Shown one piece after another: positions 10,831 to 20,945 of a stretch of 64,000 bases of DNA (positions are counted from its first letter, which is position 1; each line of letters starts with the position of its first letter). The position numbers and the translations under genes are program-made. The stretch comes from Inia geoffrensis (lineage: Eukaryota; Chordata; Mammalia; Artiodactyla; Iniidae). The stretch lies in contig CM070910.1 of the NCBI GenBank assembly GCA_036417435.1, positions 71,718,784 through 71,782,783 of the forward strand, given 5' to 3'. The notes beneath the pieces are model-generated. The model made no database searches and was not told the origin of the DNA. It was given only the letters and a program-made list of their open reading frames with translations.

Positions 10831-13380
10831 ATGTTTGCCATGATGCTTCTGAAAGCCATACAGGCTCTGTGATTTAACTATGGAGAATGGAGAAATCAAA
10901 TGTCTTTTTTTAATTAAGAACTGGGTGTTGAAATAGTAAAGAACACTTTGCAATCCGCAGAGTCATTAATTCTTTATAAGGCTCAGATCTCTAGAGAGAC
11001 TCATACAGTTGCCTTAATATGATTAACAATAAAAATAAACTTGTTTGAAAAGAAATTGTCATGATTCTGGTTGTTTGTGTAAGAAATTTATTTTTATTGT
11101 TTTTCTTTCTTCAATACCCCAAATCATTCACATCTATTTTGAACTTAAAGCCAACAAATATGTTGAATTCTTAGATAAATTAAATGGAATGCTTTTTCCT
11201 CACATACAGAAGACAGAGAAATGGATCTTTTAAATGATCTTTAATAACTTTAATAGTACCCACTGTAATCATAAAGATCAATGGGCAACACATAATTTTA
11301 TAGAAAATTACAATTTTGTCAAATTTTCACATAATTTAGTTAAGAAGAGAAGAGATGGTAGTACATAATTTTATTTATAAAGTTACTGTCTAAAATAGGA
11401 TTGGCTTAATATACTATTGCTTTAAATGAAGCTTGTTTTAATTGGAGATAACATAACATCTATACTTCTACACAATGGAGATCCAACCTCCCATTAGAAT
11501 TACCTAACATGCTATTTAACAGTGTGAGAAAGGAAGGGATGGAAGTAAGATCTATGAACATATGTAGCAGCGCACATTTCTTTATGACACCTTTGAAGCA
11601 CCTGCATGGACTTAAAACTAGAAATAATCTCCCACATTTTGACCATTTAAAAATTTAAAAATAAGCATCATTGTAAAACAACTGTTTTTATTTGTTTCAA
11701 ATGACATTTTCATTTGTGTGCAATTCATTTCTTTATCAGATGTAGCCCATATTATACAATTTGATGATATTTTGTCATAATAAGATTATAAGAAAAATGA
11801 TTTTTCTTGTCAAGTGACAATGAATGCAATAACTTCTTAGGCTTAATTTGATGTAGCAAAATAGGAAACTCTATAGTCACTTTCTCAAGAAACATGGTAT
11901 TTTTTTTCCCTTATGCAATCACTCTACTTGTGCAATATCAGACCTCAGTTCTCTATAGAGTAATCCTTCTTTGGGAAATATCCAAATATTTGGTAATCTG
12001 AAATCCCTGGAGTGCAGTATCTTCAACCTTCATTACATATAGGGACTTTTTTCAGAAAGTTATAACAACACAGTAGAAAATAAATAAAAAAGAATAAGTT
12101 CAGAAACAAACACCGATCACAGTATTACGAAATAAATACACTCTGATTTTTCTATCTAGTTTTAGCCAATAAAAACACGGGAGAACACAATGATGGGTAT
12201 GGATCAGAACCTATTCTTTTCTTAGATAACGCTAGGATTGCTAAATAGAAATTCTCAGATCCCTGAAGCGATCTAGGTTTTATCACTCCCTGATTCCCAT
12301 CCAGGAAGTTACAAAACTACTTCTCTCGTTATTTTACAAAATACACTATTTGGAAGTCTGAAATGTTCTGTTATTTAATAATCAATGTTTTAGTTAGCTG
12401 TGAAATTGCCTGCTTGCATTTTTGAGGTCTGGCTGGATGGTGGATGAAGCGTGAGCTGTGAACCACGGGGTGAAAAAATTTCATGGTCACGTTTCAGCCT
12501 CCTTCATGTGGCACAGGCATTAATTTATGAAACCATATTTTACTTAAAATCAGGACAAAAAATCCAAATTTTATGAGAGAATAAATTTGCCTGTGGATAA
12601 TACTCTCTTTCCTGTGATCTGCCTAGGATTTGCTCTCTGGCGTCTTCTCTTTTAGCCTGTTTAAAACTTCAAAGCCCCGCAGTCCTGCTGCAGAATCCCG
12701 CGGTCCCCTACGCGGGGCTACCGCACACCTCCACCACCTCCAGAGCTTTCTCTTCTGCGGATCGCTGGTCCACTTGCCCCCAGGCATCTTTCAACAGTAG
12801 TATCAGATTTGCTTGTAGCTCTGAGTTAAATGTTTTCATGGTCTGTCACCTTGATTTTATTAAAGGTGTTGGGACTAAAGCATTAAGCAAGGGTAAAAAA
12901 AAACTCATATAAAGGTTCTGAAATGTTTGGAATTTATATAATCACCAATCTTTCTCAGCCTTGTATCAATCGTTTTCACGTGGGGCATACTATAATTAAT
13001 CAGAAGTTAAATAAGACACCACAGATGTTTTCATGTAGGTAGCGTTTCATTTTTGTGCCTTTAAGGCTTAGATCTTTAGGCAAGGCAGCTAGATTTGGGA
13101 TACTTTCAGTCATTTTAGGTGGAGCTTTGCCTCCCATGCTCTGGTTAGGATCAAGAGTTTTCAGGATATATAATCTGAGTATAGAAAGTCCTTCCAGTTG
13201 ACTCCAGCCCTGGTTTCACAATCTCTTTAAAAGATTCTATTTCCAGAAAACAGCAGAATTAGAAACTGATTTTATTAAATTTATATTGACTTTCCAGGCT
13301 TTTGCAATAGAGAGGTCTTGCTTTAGTCTTACTTTAGCGCTCTGTTCTTTTAAACGATGTGCACATATATTTCTTAAAAA
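10831..13380. other. Long AT-rich unique region, no gene seen
   Basis: Nothing coding or repetitive recognised apart from a small GC-rich island near 12672-12770, listed separately. Open frames are 82 codons or fewer. Confidence 0.5.
12672..12770. other. Small CpG-rich block with a strong hairpin
   Basis: Eight CpG in about 95 bases inside AT-rich DNA. Positions 12700-12708 (GCGGTCCCC) pair with 12714-12724 (GGGGCTACCGC) around a TACGC loop, with a 2-base bulge. It is too short for a CpG-island promoter call, and no transcript evidence is visible. Confidence 0.55.
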
Positions 13381-13392
13381 AAAAAAACTGCC

Positions 13393-13413
13393 CTATACTT
13401 CAATTAAAAAAAA
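13393..13413 (+). mobile_element. Isolated L1 3' tail fragment
   Basis: The L1 3' terminal phrase CTATACTTCAATTAAAAA occurs here directly before a larger L1 3' end with the same terminus (13592-13610). Confidence 0.5.
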
Positions 13414-13427
13414 AAACGGCTCTAATA

Positions 13428-13622
13428 CATATTACTATATATAAAATAATTAACAAGGACCTACTGTATGGCACAGGGAATATATTCAATTTCTTGTAAT
13501 AAACTGCAATGGAAAAGAATCTGAAAAAATATATATGTATAACTGTATCACTTTGCTGTACAGCAGAAACTAACACAACATTGTAAGTCAACTATACTTC
13601 AATTAAAAAAATAATTTTAAAA
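13428..13622 (+). mobile_element. L1 LINE 3' UTR end, 5'-truncated
   Basis: Ordered L1 3' phrases of cetartiodactyls are present: 'aacaaggacctactgtatgg', 'cacagggaatatattcaat', 'tatcactttgctgtacag', 'gaaactaacacaacattgta', 'ctatacttcaatt', then an A-rich tail. Only the UTR end is present, with no ORF2 sequence. Confidence 0.85.
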
Positions 13623-14201
13623 AACTGGTCTAAAATAAAAAAATTAAGATGAAAATGCAAGTTTTGCACAGATATATACAACCCTGTGGAATTTCAGAGC
13701 ATAAATGTACCTCTCTATTTGCACACTGCCCCTGCTTCCCGCCCCCCTTTATTTTTTCTTAAAGGAAACATCCCTTGAAAACTGACCTGCTTGGAAGAAA
13801 TATAAACTTTTTAACAACACAGATTCTGAGTCTCTGAGCTAAGTGCAAAATTTAATTAAGTGGCAGGAGCCATCCAGTCCCCACGTGAAGCGCTCCAGGC
13901 TGCTGATAGGTGGGCGAAACAAAACAAGTGTATGTTGCAGGACCCCTGTGCAACGCGGCTAAGTTGTGTGTGGTCCGGGTGGACATTTTTGTCATCCTGT
14001 TTGGGAACCAATTCAGGATCTGTTTCTGTTGGCACTTTCCTCCTGTTGTGAATGTATTAGTACATTTCTCAAAGTCTCTGCAGACCCAAAAAGCTGGTAA
14101 TTTAAGCCCTGCAGCTATGACAGACAGTTCTTCTCCATCAGTTCATGCATGGGTGATAGTATTTCTCAGAAAGGAGGAGAGGATGTCTCGAAGCAGAAGG
14201 A
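13623..14201. other. Unique non-coding DNA
   Basis: Moderately GC-mixed sequence with open frames of up to 105 codons at 13860-14349. None is recognisable, and one reads into the L1 insertion. Confidence 0.5.
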
Positions 14202-14214
14202 AGTACTGGCCCAG

Positions 14215-14330
14215 TGCTATACAGTAGGACCTTGTTTATCCGTCCTATGTATAATAGTTTGCATCTGCTATTCCCAAACTCCTAGTCCTTTAATCAGCTA
14301 TACTTCAATTAAAAAAGGAAAAAAAAAAAG
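14215..14330 (+). mobile_element. L1 insertion with inverted 5' part (twin priming)
   Basis: The first part, 14215-14290, is L1 3' UTR in reverse orientation ('tgctatacagtaggacc' to 'aactcctagtcctt'). The second part, 14291-14330, is the L1 terminus in forward orientation ('ctatacttcaatt' plus A tail). A 13-bp exact TSD, AGTACTGGCCCAG, flanks the whole at 14202-14214 and 14331-14343, so this is one insertion event. Confidence 0.88.
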
Positions 14331-14343
14331 AGTACTGGCCCAG

Positions 14344-16639
14344 CTTTAGCTGAGGGTTCTTATCAGCCTTTTAGTTTTTTACCATAAATGTTCAAGAATG
14401 CTTTATCTCTGGTCTGGAAAAGTTATGAGAAAACCATGCCTTGTGCTCGGTTCCATCAGCTGATTTCTGAGCCACAGCTTGAAAAATGAGACGAGTTTTC
14501 CATAGGCCATAAAACTTCAGATCATTGTGAAAGTCGTATTTACGCCTACCCTGATGAACTGGTTTTTGCTCTCTTCATTCTGTGTTCTTTGCTAGAGCCA
14601 TTTGAAGATTTCATCACCACCCTATCCTACGGAGTGCACTAATGTGCAGTTATGTGGAAAGATTCACTTTCATTAAACTCACATTTGTGCATAACTGTTT
14701 TCCTCAGCAGTAAGAAGAAAAACTATGCAGCTATTCAGCTGTTTACAAACACGTCTAACGTATTTAATATAAAAATCAAAATTTATTTTAAATGCGCTAA
14801 AGTTTCCTTCTATATCCTATAGACCCCCAAAATCCTGGGATCAAGTGAATGCCGACTATTCCATCTTGCGATGTTTTTGTAGATTTTTGAATATGTGAAT
14901 GTTGACTTATTTTGTGCACAATGATTTATACACGTAGAGGCATAATTCTTTGTGTTTCCAAGAGCGAACAGCAGCAGTGAAAAGATACCATGTGGGGAGA
15001 CTTATTTTTTATTTTTCCAAAATGCCTAAGTAAAGGCGGCATGGAACATTCATGTGTCAGTCCTGGGGGTTCTCTGTATGTTCATTTATGTGAAATTTCG
15101 CACTCATTGAAATTAACTATCCACCTGACACCATAAAACAGTACAACAACGACATTAGCCATTCACGACGGCCACATCTGCAAATATTTCTTTCCCCTGA
15201 ATTTTAGTCCCATTAATGAAGATGTGATTGCTTCTCCGTGACCTTTAGCACACACTCCAAATCCTAGGAGAGGAGCTGCTTCTCTTCCTGACCCGACTGA
15301 GCCACAGATGTTCCCGTTCACACTGAGTATCTCTTATCTCACCAGTTAAGGGAAAGTTGCCCCCTCCTCCAGATTCAGGATTGAAAATGAAGCGTAAATC
15401 TTACGGGCTAATAAGCACGGCAGTTACTTCAATAAAATGTTACTTAAAAGTCAATAGGCTGCACATGTTAAAGACATTAGAGCTGTTAACAGACCGTTGT
15501 AAAGTAAGCAGAATCTTTAATAACCTGCAGGCAACATTGAACCATTCCATTTTCATCTCAGGGCAGGCTTAGCTCTGGCACTGAGGTACCACATTTGTGG
15601 TATTGAAGCTCTCTTGCACTCTCAGAATTAACAGTCCAATGAGGCTGGATCCAGGACGAAAATCCCAGGGCTCCAGGAAAGCTTAAAATCTGGAGGCTCT
15701 TGCCTTACCCCCATTGTGAGCGAGAAGACAGCCAAACAGCTCAATGCTCAGATCACAACCAGTGTCTCTAATGCCAAGAGGCAAGAGACGCAGATCTGAA
15801 GGAAGTGAGACCCCGTTAACTAGGGCCAGCTGTGGTCTTCACTGGACCAAACCCAAGGGACACCCTTGGAGGGCACTCCAGAAACCCAACTGCAGGGTCA
15901 GAGAAGGCTAATATTGGGAAGCATATGACAAGAGCAAAAGAACAATTAGACAAAATTAGCTCTGAAGCATGTATGCCACTTTTCTCCCTAAGGAAAACAA
16001 GGTGCTTGTTCTTTTGTGTAAGGAACCTTCTTTCATGCTCTCTTAAACGGAAGCTACTTTGAAAGACACCTAATCCCACAGATAGAGAACAAATAAAACG
16101 TAAGGGTTGAACATCTTATTCCTTAGAGAGCATTCCTGACTGCCTTTCTGATGATCCTGGGCTCTCCTTCATTTACAGAGTATGTCATTTTCTAGATGGA
16201 GAAAAAGGCAATGAAGAGGAACAGATTTTCTTTCCAGTTCAAGTAACTTTTAAAAGTGACAAACTAAAAAATTTAAAGTCAGTTATTAAAAGAATGAGAA
16301 CCGATTAGAAATTCTATTCATAAGTTTAACCTAAGTGATAACTTTTTCCTTATGGCAATTCATTTTGTATCCCGATCATCATTTCCATTCGGAGATGGAA
16401 TTTCTATATCTTCCACATTGTGAACTGAAAGCAAGTGATCTCAGTCTGATGTCGAAAAAGCCGTGCTACTGAGGGTACTAATCACTTGGGTTGGGGAGAA
16501 AAGGGGTAAATCAGAGACTGGGACAAAAGTGAGGATTATTATCAAAAGAGCATGACAACTTTACAGAAATGTTTTACATTTGAAAGTTCTGGTAATCTCA
16601 TCATCCAAATCATCTATATTCTTGTTTTACATATTCTAT
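14344..16639. other. Unique non-coding DNA, no gene seen
   Basis: No repeats recognised over about 2.3 kb. Open frames at 15357-15572 and 15816-16079 have no recognisable product. Confidence 0.5.
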
Positions 16640-16870
16640 TTCAGGCTTCATCCATAGGCATACAAATTAATTGAATCATAATAAACCTAACATTTTGCAT
16701 TGTATTTTTTTCACTTAACATTTTACCAAAACTATTTTTTCATATTTCTCTATTACCTTTATCGTGATCACTTAAAATTGTCCACTGAATTGAAGTATCC
16801 TAAATTTAGCCATTCTTTAATTGTGGCATTTAGGTTTCATGTCAGTTTTTGTGATATTTAAAGTACTTAT
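16640..16870 (-). mobile_element. Possible old LINE 3' fragment
   Basis: Reads like the reverse of an old L1 3' UTR: 'cttaacattttaccaaaac', 'tttctctattacctt', then 'ccattctttaattgtggcat'. Diverged and tentative. Confidence 0.35.
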
Positions 16871-18479
16871 TCTGAGATCAGTTTTTCTGATGGTCAATGA
16901 CAAAAGGTTGAGCTAAATGGATGCAAAAGAGTATGTCTGAAATAGCCTCTGGATAGGTCCTCCAAAACCACTGATGAGTTCTGAGAAGAGAGGCAAGGGA
17001 GACAGAAGATGGTTGGATATGATCATTAAGAAGATATATAGCAAGTAATGATGAGGCAATATGGCAGAAAGGCAGCATAGAGGATAAAAGATGAGGATAT
17101 TCCCATGGTTCCCCAAAGGTAGGATCGGGGGGGAAGGAAGAGAAATCAGCAACAACAACAAAACAAGGATAAGCAAAGAATCTTGGCATCCACCCAGGGA
17201 ACAGAGCCAGATACAGCAGTGAGAGATGAGGCGTTCCCTGGAAATTTCACAAGGATCAACTCCATGCAACGGCTGGGAGAGGCTCCAGCAAGCGTTTGGG
17301 GAGGGAGTTGGATGAGAGAAAGAAGTGAAGGCCAGCTCTCCCTGTGAGCATTTAAGTATTTATTTAGTTGTCTAAAGCCTTTGGTCTCAGTTCCTGAGTA
17401 AGTACAACTAGTTAGTTCCACTTCTACCTTTGACAGAGAGGGTGGCTGGGAGTAACCTCTTTCCTATTTAGTTTCTCCTCAACTACCTCATGAGGGTAAC
17501 AGCTCCCGTGGTCTACTGAGTGGGGCTAATGAGTGGCTGTAAAGATGGTGTAAAAGATTTAACACCTCTCTTGAGAAAGAAAATCCTAATTGTCCACCTG
17601 AAACTGTCTCCTACTCCAATTAATTCCAGTTTAGGAGATTCACCCAGTGGGTTCCACCAAAGCAAGTGCATACCAAGGATGGGCTTAGACAGATGAGGGA
17701 ATGAAACTACCCCTCTCAACAAAGACATAAAGCCCTTTGGAGGAATTACTGCCTGCAACAGACCAGCCAACCTGCCCTTGTGCTTTGCAGGTAATATTTT
17801 CAGAAGAGAGGTTTATTTTTGCCCAGTTTGCCTGGTCAGAACATTTAGGGAATACTGAGTAGCTACTGAAGCTAACCAGGGACGTTTTTCCACCCAGGGA
17901 ATTTTCCTTATGTTCAACATTTGGAAATTTTAGCTAAAGATAATTGCAGGTAAGTGTTCACCAACAGATGTATTCATTTTCCATTGTAGTTTCTTAAATG
18001 GGTACTTGTACACAAAAGACCTTCTTCCTGTATATTTTCAGTTCTCCAGGGTACAATTACATGAAATTATTCAGCAGCGGCGTTTGCTTTGTATCACTTA
18101 ACTGGGTAAGGACACAGAGAAAGCTGCTCCCTATGGCATGGAAAGCTGCAAATCTTTTTTACCTAAATGTTTAACAGCCACATTCATCACAGTCTAATAA
18201 CAAGGCCTCCCACAGACAACGTACTTCACTTGTTTTCACCCTCCTTTTAAAAGAGTTTACCAGAAAGACCAACATGGGTCTTGATGTTGATTTGATATTC
18301 CAAGTAACTGTGTATTGGCTAAAATGGACTGGCCTAACACAAATTGGTTTTTCTTACCATTTGCAATTTTCCAATACCAGCTATACAATTTAAACATTCT
18401 TGCATAATGTTTACATTTTTGAATAGCAACATCTTAAATAAGCTACAATAAATTTAAAAACTGTGACACATCTTACACT
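16871..18479. other. Unique non-coding DNA, no gene seen
   Basis: Minus-strand open frames of 85-118 codons at 16878-17770 overlap in several frames and have no recognisable product. The region 17100-17800 is less AT-rich and may be an old unrecognised repeat. Confidence 0.45.
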
Positions 18480-18600
18480 TGCAAAGCGTTTTACTAGTTA
18501 TAAAGCACACTGATGTGTTGTACATTATTTCATTGTTTCCTTAGAAGAACCCCATAGATATTATTCTTACTTTAATGATAAGACCAGAAAATGTCTTATT
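18480..18600 (-). mobile_element. Possible MIR-type fragment
   Basis: Contains 'ttgcaaagcgttttactag' and 'attatttcattgtttcctta' in the MIR minus-strand order. Weak match. Confidence 0.35.
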
Positions 18601-19072
18601 TGCTTCTGGTCTCTGAAACCAGTAAGCAAAGTTAGGGAAAGAATTTATCCCTTTAACCTTCAAATCCCTGCTGGTGGTTCGTGTTTACTTATTTGTATTT
18701 TGGTTTTGTTTTCTTTTTCAGTTTGACATTGACTAAACACAGTGTACCAGAAGCAAAGCCCTTTACATATATCATCACATTTAAGCATGAGACAAGTGAA
18801 GAATTTGATTGGAATTTATAGAAGTCCTTTAGTTATTTCCCTCCAGAAAATAGCAAATGTGATTTTCTATATGGATGACATGTGAAGGTAACAATAATAC
18901 CCCCATCTCCACAAAGATCTTGGCTATGAAGGAGGGAGGTCTAGTTGCCTTCTGAGAGTTAAACTGTAAAACAAAAGAATAATAGAAGAACTTAGCAATA
19001 TTAAAAAAACAAAGCAAAACAAAAAAATGACTTTAAGGAGGACAGACTGCCTTCCAGACCAGAGCCAGAGCA
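18601..19072. other. Unique AT-rich DNA
   Basis: A short MIR-like string ('aagccctttacatatatcat') lies at about 18757; otherwise nothing recognised. Confidence 0.45.
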
Positions 19073-19076
19073 AGAC

Positions 19077-19620
19077 TGTTACCGAGTCCAAGCTCGTACT
19101 GCTCGTACTGCACAACAGGCCAACAAATCAAGAGACAAGGTGTTGGGGCCAGGAATAGCAACTTTATTCCGGCAGCCAGAAGACCAAGAAGATGGTGGAC
19201 TAGTGTCCCAAAGAACCATCTTAGAATTCAGGCTTCTTTTATACTAAAAGGGGAGGGGGTGTGGCTAGTAGTTGAAAATTTTTGGTGCTGGCCAGACCCC
19301 AGAGAGGATGTGATAATCTCGTTCTTGCAGCTGTCCGCATAGGTTTGGTCACCTGTTCCTATAAACCTCCAACAAGACAAATGTTATTCTCTGTTCTGCA
19401 ACTTTTTACACCTCTATGAACGAAAAGTGTTATACCTTTAAACATCAAGCCTGGGAGGCAGAGCCTTGAGAGTAAGCTATCCTGTGTATTTCAGGCTATA
19501 GGCAATGTGCTCTTACAAAAGGTGCAGAGCCAGTATGACAAAGCACAGGCAACAGAGCACGAAGGTTAGAGACAAAAGAATAGATCCAATATGGAATCAA
19601 ATTTGTTTTTCTCTGTTACA
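19077..19620 (-). mobile_element. Class I ERV solo LTR, family B
   Basis: The minus strand runs from TGTAACAGAG to CTCGGTAACA, so the ends are TG and CA with short inverted repeats (TGTTAC/GTAACA). The exact 4-bp TSD AGAC lies at 19073-19076 and 19621-19624. A TATA-like 'tataaaaga' (complement at about 19228-19236) and an 'aataaagt' poly(A) signal (complement at about 19162-19169) are in the right order for an LTR promoter and terminator. No internal retroviral sequence adjoins. Confidence 0.88.
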
Positions 19621-19624
19621 AGAC

Positions 19625-20269
19625 CTCATTGCAAAGACTTATGTGCATACATTTTAAAAAGGAAGGTCAACAAAGACATTGGTCAGCCATGGAAACTCAG
19701 TAGATGAGACTTACAGAGGCACATATTCAGGGGTGCTCCAGGATGTGACTTAGTCAGTCTCAAGACTAAGTTACTCTTTGAGGCAATCATGGTTCCTGGC
19801 TACCAAACACTTGAATTACAAACAAACCCCATGCCTTCTGATTCCATGGATTCCAAGACCTATTCATGAAGACATGGCTTCCCTCCCAGATGCTGTCTGG
19901 AAAGAACTCACTAACAGAGCTGCTAGCGGTGCTTATAGATCTCGTAAAATAAAGTTAGTGCTGTACTTATACACCCACCCCTGTAGGGTCTGTGAATTTG
20001 AGTATGCTCCTGAAAGGAGACTCACTAGCAATTTTCTAGGGCTGCAAACTTGAGGACTACAATCTGGACTGTGATAAAGTCACTAAGGGAAATGTCAGCA
20101 CTGTGCTTTCCCAAGGTGCCTTTTTGGTCTTTTGAAATTTCAACATGATAAAAATATTTTTTAATCCATGAGAGCCTTACCTACTTCCATATAAGACTAA
20201 AGGTCATACTAGGCCATTACAACAAATTTAAGATGCTTTCAACTATCTCAACTATGTTTTTGAAAAAAC
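19625..20269. other. Unique non-coding DNA
   Basis: A 91-codon plus frame (19778-20053) has no recognisable product. No repeat recognised. Confidence 0.45.
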
Positions 20270-20405
20270 CTTCCAGAAGTAAGAATAAAACCTTATTTTA
20301 TTTAAAGATGAGGAAAGGGAATCCCAGAGAGATTAAATGATTTACTCAATGCCATTCAATTAATGTGTCAGAGTCAAAAGTAGACTTCATATCTCCTCCC
20401 TATGC
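20270..20405 (-). mobile_element. MIR SINE fragment
   Basis: Phrases 'aaagatgaggaaagggaatc', 'agagattaaatgatttac' and 'gtgtcagagtcaaaagtag' follow MIR minus-strand order, diverged. Confidence 0.45.
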
Positions 20406-20525
20406 AAGACATTCATATTCTCCAAAGAAATACTAGTTGCTTTAAGTATTTTCTAACATGGATGTATTTCAGTTAAGTATCTGCATTTCCCTTGCATCTG
20501 CCTGTCATTTAAAGCATAATCAGCA

Positions 20526-20636
20526 GGACTTCCCTGGCAGCCCAGTGGTTAAGACTCTGAGCTCCCAATGCAGGGGGCATGGGTTTGGTTGAGGAACCTG
20601 CATGACGCATGGTGTGGCCAAAAAAAAAGAGAAAAA
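20526..20636 (+). mobile_element. Short tRNA-type CHR SINE
   Basis: Starts 'ggacttccctggcagcccag', has 'caatgcagggggcatgggtt', and ends with 'gtgtggcc' plus an A-rich tail. The B-box region is damaged by a small deletion. Flanking duplication is not clear. Confidence 0.82.
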
Positions 20637-20829
20637 CTTAAAGAATAATCGTCATCTACCCTACTATACTCTATTCCTTCCCACTTCTCCATTTTTCTTA
20701 AATCCCTTCATCCCTCTCCTGAAATCCCAACTTTAAGTGAAAAGAGACCCATGCTGTAGAAATACTCAGAGCCTTTATATTTTCACTAATAAAAAAGTTA
20801 TTGAGATATTTTACATTATTTTGCTCATA

Positions 20830-20945
20830 CCAGGTCTTTGAAATCTGGTGCATGTTGCACCCTGACAGCACATCTCTACTCGGTTGTCAAGTGTTGAGTA
20901 GCCACATGAGGCTAGCGGCCAAGTATTGGACAGTGCAGGTGTGGA
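20830..20945 (+). mobile_element. Possible hAT-type MER fragment
   Basis: Resembles a common mammalian hAT fossil in the phrases 'acagcacatctctactcgg', 'tgttgagtagccacatgagg' and 'ccaagtattggacagtgca'. Only one end is preserved. Confidence 0.45.
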
